Assembly: GCA_014534295.1 (NCBI GenBank)
Contig: JACVRU010000050.1
Coordinates: 1-11,121, forward strand
Length of the DNA: 11,121 nucleotides
Direction of reading: 5' to 3'
Source of the DNA: Thermoleophilia bacterium
GTDB lineage: Bacteria; Actinomycetota; Thermoleophilia; Gaiellales; Gaiellaceae
The notes below the pieces were generated by a model, which made no database searches, had not been told where the DNA came from, and worked only from the letters and a program-made list of their open reading frames with translations. Every line of letters starts with the position of its first letter. The first letter of the stretch is position 1. This document shows positions 5,919-11,121 of this stretch, piece after piece. Position numbers and translations under genes: made by a program.

Positions 5919-6271
5919 TCCTCCGCCTCGAGGAGCTCGAGTGGATCGAGCGCGACGACGGGCGCCGGCTCGCGCGGCTCTCCGAGGGGATGACCCACCA
6001 GCGGGCAAACGTGTGGCGGCTTCCGCCGGGCACGAAGGGCGTCCGGCACCTGGAGCAGATCCAGGAGGAGGTATTCGTCGTGCTCGAGGGGCGCCTGACG
6101 CTGATGCTCGGCGAGCCGCCGGAGCCGAACGAGCTCGGTCGAGGCGACGTCGCCGTCGTGCCGCCCGGAACGCCGCTCCAGGTCAGGAACGACGGCGACT
6201 CGGAGCTCCTGCTCTTCATCTCGGGCGCCCCGCCCGTGTCCGGCCAGGCGGAGTACCTCGAAGACGCTTAG
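5915..6271 (+). CDS. small cupin-domain protein with incomplete metal site
   Basis: This 118-residue protein is a single conserved beta-barrel of the cupin_2 type. Cupin motif 1 is recognisable as H45-L-E47...E52-VFVVLEG59, and motif 2 as G77-DVAVVPPGTPLQVRN92. Only His45 and Glu52 of the usual three His plus one Glu ligands are kept: the second His of motif 1 is Glu47, and the His of motif 2 is Leu88. Metal binding is therefore doubtful or uses a different ligand set, and a sugar- or small-molecule-binding role is more likely than a dioxygenase reaction. The GTG start at 5915 overlaps the stop of the lipid kinase gene (GTGA), which implies translational coupling and perhaps a shared pathway. 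The stop overlaps that of the convergent TSUP permease by three bases. Function is not predicted beyond the fold. Confidence 0.85.
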   Translation: MILRLEELEWIERDDGRRLARLSEGMTHQRANVWRLPPGTKGVRHLEQIQEEVFVVLEGRLTLMLGEPPEPNELGRGDVAVVPPGTPLQVRNDGDSELLLFISGAPPVSGQAEYLEDA

Positions 6272-7149
6272 GCGGCGTTGAACAGCGGCGAGCCGTCGCG
6301 GCGGTGCGAGCGGACGACGACCGCGACGCCCGCGAGCCAGACGGTCGCGATGCCGGCGTAGACCCAGCCGCGGAAGGTCGGCGCCTCGGCCGTGACGCCG
6401 AAGATCGTCCGTGCGTTGATCAGCACGATGAAGCCGCCGACGAGGGCGCCCAGGAGCCGCGCGGTCACCTTGCGAACGAGCCAGGCGGCGAGGGGCGCGG
6501 CGGCGAGGCCGCCGATCAGCAGGCCGAGGAGGACGTCGCGCGCGATCACCTCGCCCCCGAGCGCGAGCAGGAACCCCGCGCTGGCCGCGAGCGCAACGAG
6601 GAACTCGCTCGTGTCGACGGAGCCGACGACCTTGCGCGGCTCCATCCGCCCCGACGCAAGCAGCGTCGGCGTCGTCACCGGCCCCCAGCCGCCGCCTCCG
6701 CTCGCGTCCACGAACCCGCCGGCGAGCCCGAGCGGGACGAGGTAGCGGCCGCGGACGTACCGCCGGCCCTCGCGCTGCTCGAGCGCCCGGAAGGAGAAGC
6801 GGACCAGGACGTAGACCCCCAGCAGCAGCAGGATCCCGGCCATCCACGGCTTCGCCACCTCGGCCGAGATGCCGCCGAGCACGAGCGCGCCGATGAACGC
6901 GCCGAGCGCACCGGGGATCCCGATCCGGCGGACCGTGCGCCAGTCGACGTTGCCGAAGCGCCAGTGGGAAGCGCCGGAAGCGGCGGTGGTCCCCAGCTCG
7001 GCGAGGTGGACCGACGCAGACGCGACGACCGGGCTGTAACCCGCGCCGAGGACGAGCGTCGACGACGTGGCGCCGTAGGCCATCCCCAGGGCGCCGTCGA
7101 CGAGCTGCGCCGCGAACCCGATCAGGGCGAGGACGATGAGCGTCTGCAA
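6268..7149 (-). CDS. TSUP-family permease (TauE/SafE-like sulfite/organosulfonate exporter family)
   Basis: The 293-residue, very hydrophobic protein has the two-fold internal repeat of the TSUP family. The N-terminal half carries GFAAQLVDGALGMAYG (11-26) with YSPVVASASVHLAELGTT (38-55). The C-terminal half carries AGGFVDASGGGGWGPV (143-158) with EPRKVVGSVDTSEFLVA (170-186). About eight membrane helices are expected. Family members move sulfite, thiosulfate, taurine-derived sulfonates or other small anions across the inner membrane. The start must be the TTG at 7149: an in-frame TAA lies 15 bases upstream and no ATG or GTG fits better. A promoter with a 17-base spacer lies just upstream. The gene is divergent from an Rrf2 regulator with a shared 100-base control region, which supports a sulfur-linked anion; that assignment is inference. 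Confidence 0.85.
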   Translation of the reverse strand: MQTLIVLALIGFAAQLVDGALGMAYGATSSTLVLGAGYSPVVASASVHLAELGTTAASGASHWRFGNVDWRTVRRIGIPGALGAFIGALVLGGISAEVAKPWMAGILLLLGVYVLVRFSFRALEQREGRRYVRGRYLVPLGLAGGFVDASGGGGWGPVTTPTLLASGRMEPRKVVGSVDTSEFLVALAASAGFLLALGGEVIARDVLLGLLIGGLAAAPLAAWLVRKVTARLLGALVGGFIVLINARTIFGVTAEAPTFRGWVYAGIATVWLAGVAVVVRSHRRDGSPLFNAA

Positions 7150-7166
7150 TGCTCTATCCGATTATC

Positions 7167-7195
7167 TTTATAAGAAATGTCAGTAAAGTCATCAA
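7167..7195 (-). promoter_or_regulatory. candidate promoter for the TSUP permease
   Basis: On the minus strand, TTGATG (7190-7195) and TATAAA (7167-7172) are separated by exactly 17 bases, a good housekeeping-type promoter. Transcription would begin near 7160 and leave a leader of about 11 bases with a weak GGATAG ribosome site before the TTG start. The surrounding bases are about two thirds A/T by my count, in sharp contrast to the rest of the window. Confidence 0.6.
7179..7191. repeat. GTCA direct repeat in promoter spacer, candidate Rrf2 operator
   Basis: GTCA at 7179-7182 and again at 7188-7191 frame the sequence GTAAA, giving a 9-base period within and at the edge of the spacer of the permease promoter. 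A protein bound here would block the promoter. The divergent Rrf2 gene is the obvious candidate to bind it. The site is short and the link is inferred from position only. Confidence 0.3.
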
Positions 7196-7202
7196 GATCG
7201 GC

Positions 7203-7232
7203 ACGATAAGTTCCACCGGCCGGGCTTGTCAA
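7203..7232 (-). promoter_or_regulatory. second possible minus-strand promoter
   Basis: A consensus TTGACA lies at 7227-7232 on the minus strand and is followed after 18 bases by TATCGT (7203-7208). It could give a longer permease transcript, or the -35 match may be fortuitous since it lies just before the Rrf2 ribosome site. I could not find an equally good promoter reading toward the Rrf2 gene. Confidence 0.3.
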
Positions 7233-7237
7233 ACGTG

Positions 7238-7244
7238 AAGGAGG
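7238..7244 (+). promoter_or_regulatory. Shine-Dalgarno site that fixes the Rrf2 start
   Basis: AAGGAGG ends five bases before the ATG at 7250. It decides this start over the GTG at 7226, which lies upstream of the ribosome site and would add eight residues that do not fit the family N-terminus. Confidence 0.85.
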
Positions 7245-7249
7245 CGGCG

Positions 7250-7663
7250 ATGTGGGTTTCGCGGCGAACGGACTACGCGTCCCGCGCCGTGCTCGCGCTC
7301 GCGCTCGCGGACGGCGGCCCACTGAAGCTCGACGAGCTGGCCGCGACCACGGAGGCGCCCCGCTCCGTGCTCGAACAGGTGATGCCGGTGCTCCGGGCGG
7401 CTGGGATCGTCCGCTCTGCTAGGGGGCCGGAAGGCGGCTACCGGCTCAACCACCCGCCGGAGCAGATCACGCTCGAGCGAGTCGTCCGGCTGTTCGAGGG
7501 GCAGCTGGCGCCGATCGGCTACGCGACGCGGAGCGAGCCCGACCCGTGTCCCGAGATCGTCGAGCGCTCGCTGAAGGAGACGTGGGCCGAGGTGCGCGAC
7601 GCGACGATCGACATCCTCGGCCGCGCGACGTTCGCCGACCTGGCCGCCCGGGCCCGGCGCTAG
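7250..7663 (+). CDS. Rrf2-family transcriptional regulator without the Fe-S cysteine triad
   Basis: The 137-residue protein matches Rrf2 regulators: the opening MWVSRRTDYASRAVLALALA, a winged helix-turn-helix with LDELAATTEAPRSVLEQVMPVLRAAGIV (27-54), the wing SARGPEGGYRL (56-66) and a C-terminal helix ending in ATFADLAARAR. IscR, NsrR and RsrR bind an iron-sulfur cluster through residues in the 90-110 region. Here only one cysteine (Cys100, in DPCPEIVER) is present, so a classical three-cysteine [2Fe-2S] site is absent. That is closer to the cluster-free CymR/CysR-type members, which sense sulfur status through partner proteins or small molecules. The gene diverges from a TSUP anion permease and probably controls it and itself through the AT-rich region between them; this is inferred. 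The large cyclase-like regulator follows after 24 bases. Confidence 0.88.
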   Translation: MWVSRRTDYASRAVLALALADGGPLKLDELAATTEAPRSVLEQVMPVLRAAGIVRSARGPEGGYRLNHPPEQITLERVVRLFEGQLAPIGYATRSEPDPCPEIVERSLKETWAEVRDATIDILGRATFADLAARARR

Positions 7664-7676
7664 CCGCCCGCGCGGC

Positions 7677-7682
7677 AAGGGA
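7677..7682 (+). promoter_or_regulatory. ribosome site for the large regulator
   Basis: AAGGGA ends five bases before the ATG at 7688 and supports that start. The alternative ATG at 7724 (before AELPVGTVTFLFTD) has no comparable site upstream. Confidence 0.6.
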
Positions 7683-7687
7683 CTACG

Positions 7688-10600
7688 ATGAAGGGGCGGC
7701 CGGGGTCCGTGGCCGACGCTCCCATGGCAGAGCTCCCCGTCGGCACGGTCACCTTCCTCTTCACGGACATCGAGGGCTCGACCACGCGCCTGAAGGAGCT
7801 CGGCGTGGAGGTGTACTCCGACCTGCTCGTCCGGCACGGCGAGCTGCTCGGACGGGCGATCGCCGCGCACGGGGGAGTCGAGGTCGAGAGCCTCGGAGAC
7901 GGCGTCTTCGCCGTGTTCGCCGACGCGACGGCGGCTATCGCCGCGGTCGCGGAGGCCCAGAGGGCGCTCGCCGTAGAGACCTGGCCGGGCCGGAAGCCCG
8001 TCGGCGTGCGCATGGGGCTGCACACCGGAGAGGCGCTCGTGCGAGGTCCCAACTACGTCGGCTACGCCGTGCACCACGCCGCCCGCATCGGCGACATGGG
8101 CCACGGCGGCCAGGTGCTCCTCTCGGGGCCGACGGCGGACCTCGTCGCGCACGACCTGCCGGAGGGGGTCCGGCTCCGCTCGCTCGGCACCGTCGCGATC
8201 GCGGACGCCGACGGTCCGCAGCCGCTCTACCAGCTCGAGATCGACGGCCTCCGGACGGACTTCCCGCGGCTCCGCACCCGGCAGCGGCGCGTGCTGGCCG
8301 CGTCCCCGGACCGGGTGCTGGAGCGCACGAGCGAGCTCGCGACCCTCTCGGAGCTGGTCGAGGCGGCCGCCGCGGGCTCGGGCCGGTTCGCCGTCGTCCT
8401 CGGCGAGGCGGGGATCGGGAAGACGACGCTCGTCCGCGAGCTCCGCCACGCCGCCGAGGCCCACGCCATGGACGTGCTCCAGGCGCGCGGCGGCGAGCTC
8501 GAGCACGAGTTTTCCTACGGCATCGCCCGGCAGCTGTTCGAGGCCCGGATCGCCGGCGCGACGCCGGACGCCCGCAGCCGGCTCGTCGCGGGGTCGGCGG
8601 CGCTGGCGGCGCACCTCTTCGAGGAGACGGCCGTGCCTACCGGGGGCGCGGGCCCCGTCGACACGTCCTTCGCCGCGCTCCACGGCCTCTTTTGGCTGAC
8701 CGCGAACCTCGCCGAGCAGCGGTCGCTGCTGCTCCTGATCGACGACCTGCACTGGGCCGACGAGCCCTCGCTCCGCTGGCTCGGCTACCTCGTACGCCGG
8801 CTCGAGGGCCTGCCGGTGCTGGTCGCCGTCGCCATGCGGCCGCCGCACCAGGGCTTCGAGCAGGAGCTCCTGGCCGAGCTGGTAGCCGACCCGGCCACCC
8901 ACAGGGTGCTCCCGAAGACGCTCAGCCGGGAGGCGGTCGAGGCGCTCGTGCGGAGCACGCTCTCGGCCGACGCGGACGAGGTCTTCTCGGCCGCGTGCCA
9001 CGAGGCGACCGGGGGGAATCCGCTGCTCCTCCGGGGCCTGCTCGACGCGCTGGCGCAGGAGCACGTCCCGCCGCGCGCCGAGCACGTGGGCGCGGTGATG
9101 GAGATCGGGCCGAAGGCCGTCTCCCACGCCGTCGACCTCCGGCTGTCGCGGCTGCCGAGCGAGGCGGCGGCGCTCGCCCGCGCCGTCGCGGTGCTCGGCG
9201 ACGACGCCGACCTGGGCGCGGCGGCGGAGCTCGCCTCGCTCGACCGGGAGGTCGCGGCCTACGCCGCCACGTTGCTCGAGCGCACCGCGCTCGTCCGCTT
9301 CAACGTCACGCTGGGATTCGTCCACCCCGTCGTCCGCGCGGCGCTCAACGCACAGCTGACGCCGCCGGAGCGCGAGCGCGCGCATGCCCTCGCAGCCGAG
9401 GCGCTGGCCGGCCGGGCCAGGCCGGAGCGCGTGGCCGCTCATCTCCTGCAGACGCCCCCGACCGGCGCCGACTTCGCCGTCGACGCCCTCTCGAGCGCCG
9501 CCGACGGCTCGCTGCGGCGCGGGGACCCGCGCGGCGCCGCGCGCTACCTCCGCCGGGCGCTCGAGGAGGAGCCCGCCGACAAGACTCTGCGCTGCGACCT
9601 GCTCTACCGGCTCGGCCGGGCGGAGCGGCTGCTGACCAGCCCGGCCGCCGCGGAGCCGCTCCGCCAGGCGCGCGAGCTCGCGGACGGTCCCGAGCGTCGG
9701 GGCGAGATCGCGCTCGAGCTCGGCACCGCGCTCTTCTACGGGCAGCAGGTCGAGGAGGCGATCGGCGTGCTCGAGTCGGCGATCGCGGAGCTCGACGCGA
9801 CCCACTGGGAACTCCGCCGCGTGCTCGAAGGAGCGCTTCTCAGCGTCACGAGCATCTTCCCGCCGCTCTACCCGATCGCGCTCGCGCAGATCGAGCGGCT
9901 GCCCGAGGTCGGGCTGGAGGGAGACGTCGGCTCGCGGATGATCGACGCGATCCTCTCCTACGACGACGCGAGGCGGCTCGCGCCGTGCGACGACGCGATC
10001 GCGCGGGCGCGGCGGGCGCTGGCCGGCGGCCCCCTCTACTCGGAGGACAACGCGGCGTTCGTCTTCGCCGCCTACACGCTCGTGCTCGCCGACCGCTTCG
10101 ACGAGGCCGAGAGCGTCTGGGACCAGGCGTGGGCGGACGCGCAGGCGCGCGGGTCGATCTCCGGCTACGCGATCGTCTCGACCTTCCGCGCGTTCCTCGA
10201 GCTCCACACGGGGCGGCTAGACGAGTCGCTGACCGACGCCCGGAACGGGCTCGCCGCCTGCCAGGAGTACGGACTCGTGACGGCGATCCCGTACGCCGTC
10301 GGGCACATCGCGGACGCCGCGCTCGAGCTCGGCGACGTGGCGACCGCGCAGGCCGCCGTCGACGGCCTCGACGCGGCCGCCGACGGCAGCCATCTCGTCT
10401 GGCCCTTCCTCGACTCGCGCGGCCGCACGCGGATCGCGGCCGGCGACCCCGCCTGGGGCCTGGAGGACGTGCTCGCCGCCGGGCAGCAGTACGAGGCGAT
10501 GCGCGGCCGGAATCCCGCCCTCTTCCCGTGGCGGACGACAGCCGCGCTCGCCCACCTCGAGCTGGGCGACCGCGACGAGGCGGCCCGGCTGGCGCACGAG

Positions 10601-11086
10601 GAGGTCGCGCTCGCCCGCGAGTGGGGCCGGCCGCGGGCGCTCGGTCACGCTCTGCGCGTCGCCGGAGTCGTGTCCGAGGACTCGGCGCTCCTCCGCGAGG
10701 CGGTCGAGGTGCTCGACGGGTCACCGGCGCGCCTGGCGCGCGCGAAGGCGCTCGCCGACCTCGGTGCCGCGCTGGCGGCGGCCGGGGAGGCCGACGCGGG
10801 CGAGATCCTGCTGGAGGCCCTCCGGCTCGCCCGCGCGCTCCGCGCGGCTCCGGTCGCCGCCCGGGCCGAGACGGGCCTCCGGGCGCTGGGGGCCGACGTG
10901 CCGCCGGAGCCTGTGACCGGCCTCGACGCGCTCGCGGCGCCCGAGCGGCGGATCGCCGGGCTCGTGAGCCAGGGGCTGGGCGTCGACGAGATCGCCCAGA
11001 AGCTGTTCCTGACGCCGGCGACGGTCGAGGACTACGTGGAGCGGGCGCGCGCGAGGCTCGGGGAGGCGGTGCCGGCGGCGGGCTAG
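7688..11086 (+). CDS. large regulator: class III cyclase-like domain, STAND ATPase, helical repeats, degenerate LuxR-type HTH
   Basis: This 1132-residue protein starts with a class III nucleotidyl cyclase homology domain (about 18-185): FLFTDIEGST with metal Asp27, ESLGDGVFAVF with metal Asp71, GLHTGEA, and YAVHHAARI with Arg133. The usual Lys before GDG is Glu67, the substrate Asp is Asn122 and the transition-state Asn is His129. A STAND-type ATPase follows (about 210-500), with Walker A GEAGIGKTT at 239-247, Walker B LLLLIDDLHWAD at 347-358 and the TGGNPLLL motif at 441-448. A long alpha-helical, TPR-like region comes next (about 560-1060). The last 50 residues resemble a LuxR HTH (APERRIAGLVSQGLGVDEIAQKLFLTPATVEDYV) but lack the usual recognition-helix consensus. 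It is likely a cytoplasmic signal-responsive regulator of the LAL/MalT class. The input signal and target genes are unknown. It lies 24 bases after Rrf2, possibly on the same transcript. Confidence 0.85.
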   Translation: MKGRPGSVADAPMAELPVGTVTFLFTDIEGSTTRLKELGVEVYSDLLVRHGELLGRAIAAHGGVEVESLGDGVFAVFADATAAIAAVAEAQRALAVETWPGRKPVGVRMGLHTGEALVRGPNYVGYAVHHAARIGDMGHGGQVLLSGPTADLVAHDLPEGVRLRSLGTVAIADADGPQPLYQLEIDGLRTDFPRLRTRQRRVLAASPDRVLERTSELATLSELVEAAAAGSGRFAVVLGEAGIGKTTLVRELRHAAEAHAMDVLQARGGELEHEFSYGIARQLFEARIAGATPDARSRLVAGSAALAAHLFEETAVPTGGAGPVDTSFAALHGLFWLTANLAEQRSLLLLIDDLHWADEPSLRWLGYLVRRLEGLPVLVAVAMRPPHQGFEQELLAELVADPATHRVLPKTLSREAVEALVRSTLSADADEVFSAACHEATGGNPLLLRGLLDALAQEHVPPRAEHVGAVMEIGPKAVSHAVDLRLSRLPSEAAALARAVAVLGDDADLGAAAELASLDREVAAYAATLLERTALVRFNVTLGFVHPVVRAALNAQLTPPERERAHALAAEALAGRARPERVAAHLLQTPPTGADFAVDALSSAADGSLRRGDPRGAARYLRRALEEEPADKTLRCDLLYRLGRAERLLTSPAAAEPLRQARELADGPERRGEIALELGTALFYGQQVEEAIGVLESAIAELDATHWELRRVLEGALLSVTSIFPPLYPIALAQIERLPEVGLEGDVGSRMIDAILSYDDARRLAPCDDAIARARRALAGGPLYSEDNAAFVFAAYTLVLADRFDEAESVWDQAWADAQARGSISGYAIVSTFRAFLELHTGRLDESLTDARNGLAACQEYGLVTAIPYAVGHIADAALELGDVATAQAAVDGLDAAADGSHLVWPFLDSRGRTRIAAGDPAWGLEDVLAAGQQYEAMRGRNPALFPWRTTAALAHLELGDRDEAARLAHEEVALAREWGRPRALGHALRVAGVVSEDSALLREAVEVLDGSPARLARAKALADLGAALAAAGEADAGEILLEALRLARALRAAPVAARAETGLRALGADVPPEPVTGLDALAAPERRIAGLVSQGLGVDEIAQKLFLTPATVEDYVERARARLGEAVPAAG

Positions 11087-11121
11087 GCCGCGGCCGGCTC
11101 GGCCGCGGGCGCCTGCTCGAA
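11083..11121 (-). CDS. possible C-terminal tail of a convergent gene, truncated by window edge
   Basis: Read on the minus strand, the last 39 bases are open and encode FEQAPAAEPAAA followed by a TAG at 11083-11085. Ala/Pro/Glu-rich tails of this kind are common in GC-rich actinobacterial proteins, and the stop overlaps the large regulator's stop, as other convergent genes here do. Twelve residues cannot identify a protein. Confidence 0.35.
   Translation of the reverse strand, partial: FEQAPAAEPAAA
11088..11108. repeat. perfect 9-base inverted repeat just after the large regulator
   Basis: CCGCGGCCG (11088-11096) and CGGCCGCGG (11100-11108) form a perfect stem with a GCT loop, two bases after the TAG at 11084-11086. 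There is no T-tract after it on either strand. It may act as a weak terminator or mRNA-stabilising hairpin, or may simply reflect Ala/Glu/Pro codons of a convergent gene. Confidence 0.4.

Noticed and set aside
5941..7173. A 410-residue plus-strand open frame across the cupin and TSUP genes
   Set aside because: Composition is almost entirely Arg/Ala/Glu/Asp without hydrophobic core; both strands here already carry family-matched genes.
7229..10207. A 992-residue open frame on the minus strand
   Set aside because: It is antisense to the Rrf2 gene and the well-supported cyclase/ATPase regulator, and its translation is Arg/Glu/Val-biased without motifs.
11088..11108. Intrinsic terminator for the large regulator
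   Set aside because: The stem is perfect but no T-tract follows on either strand, and the same bases can be explained as codons of a convergent gene; kept only as a repeat.
1..11121. Mobile elements, CRISPR arrays, tRNA or rRNA genes
   Set aside because: I looked for transposase or integrase motifs, spaced direct repeats and RNA-gene patterns by eye and saw none.

Overview
The window is very GC-rich DNA with tightly packed genes on both strands, many joined by 4-base ATGA/GTGA overlaps. The proteins are rich in Arg, Ala and Glu, GTG and TTG starts are common, and several products have an actinobacterial look: a GT-C-type glycosyltransferase tail, GYD-domain and TSUP proteins, and a cyclase/LuxR-type large regulator. 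The best guess is an actinobacterium of the Thermoleophilia type, but this rests on pattern recognition and not on a marker gene. The sequence looks chromosomal. I see no transposase, integrase, phage gene, CRISPR array, tRNA or rRNA.

Layout. 1-557: 3' end of a probable membrane glycosyltransferase (+). About 509-706: a small, possibly membrane-anchored protein (-), whose start lies almost on top of the next gene's start. 723-3060: a pseudouridine salvage operon (+), psuK-psuG followed by a YhhQ/VUT-family transporter, each gene overlapping the next by 4 bases. 3065-3501: a decayed cytochrome P460-like gene (+) with three frameshifts and a broken haem motif. 3477-5157: a four-gene minus-strand cluster (read from 5157 down: futalosine-hydrolase-like nucleosidase, multi-pass membrane protein, GYD-domain protein, tiny two-helix membrane protein). 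5178-6271: a diacylglycerol-kinase-family lipid kinase and a small cupin (+), again overlapping by 4 bases. 6268-7149: a TSUP (TauE/SafE-like) permease (-). 7150-7249: the only AT-rich intergenic stretch, with promoter and operator-like signals between the permease and an Rrf2 regulator. 7250-7663: the Rrf2 regulator (+). 7688-11086: a 1132-residue regulator (+) combining a class III cyclase-like domain, a STAND-type ATPase, a helical-repeat region and a weak C-terminal LuxR-type HTH. 11083-11121: possibly the tail of a convergent gene.

How the genes fit together. The psuK-psuG-transporter cluster reads as uptake and breakdown of modified nucleosides: the kinase makes pseudouridine 5'-phosphate, the glycosidase splits it to uracil and ribose 5-phosphate, and the transporter belongs to a family best known for queuosine precursors. 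The Rrf2 regulator diverges from the TSUP permease across a shared control region, an arrangement that suggests sulfur-responsive regulation of an anion exporter. The large regulator follows Rrf2 by 24 bases. Its cyclase domain keeps both metal-binding aspartates but has changes at the substrate-choosing and transition-state positions, so it may be a sensor, or a cyclase with altered substrate use.

I found no clear candidate for a wholly new system. The points most worth checking are the nucleoside salvage operon with its unexpected transporter, the altered cyclase domain, and the Rrf2/TSUP control region.
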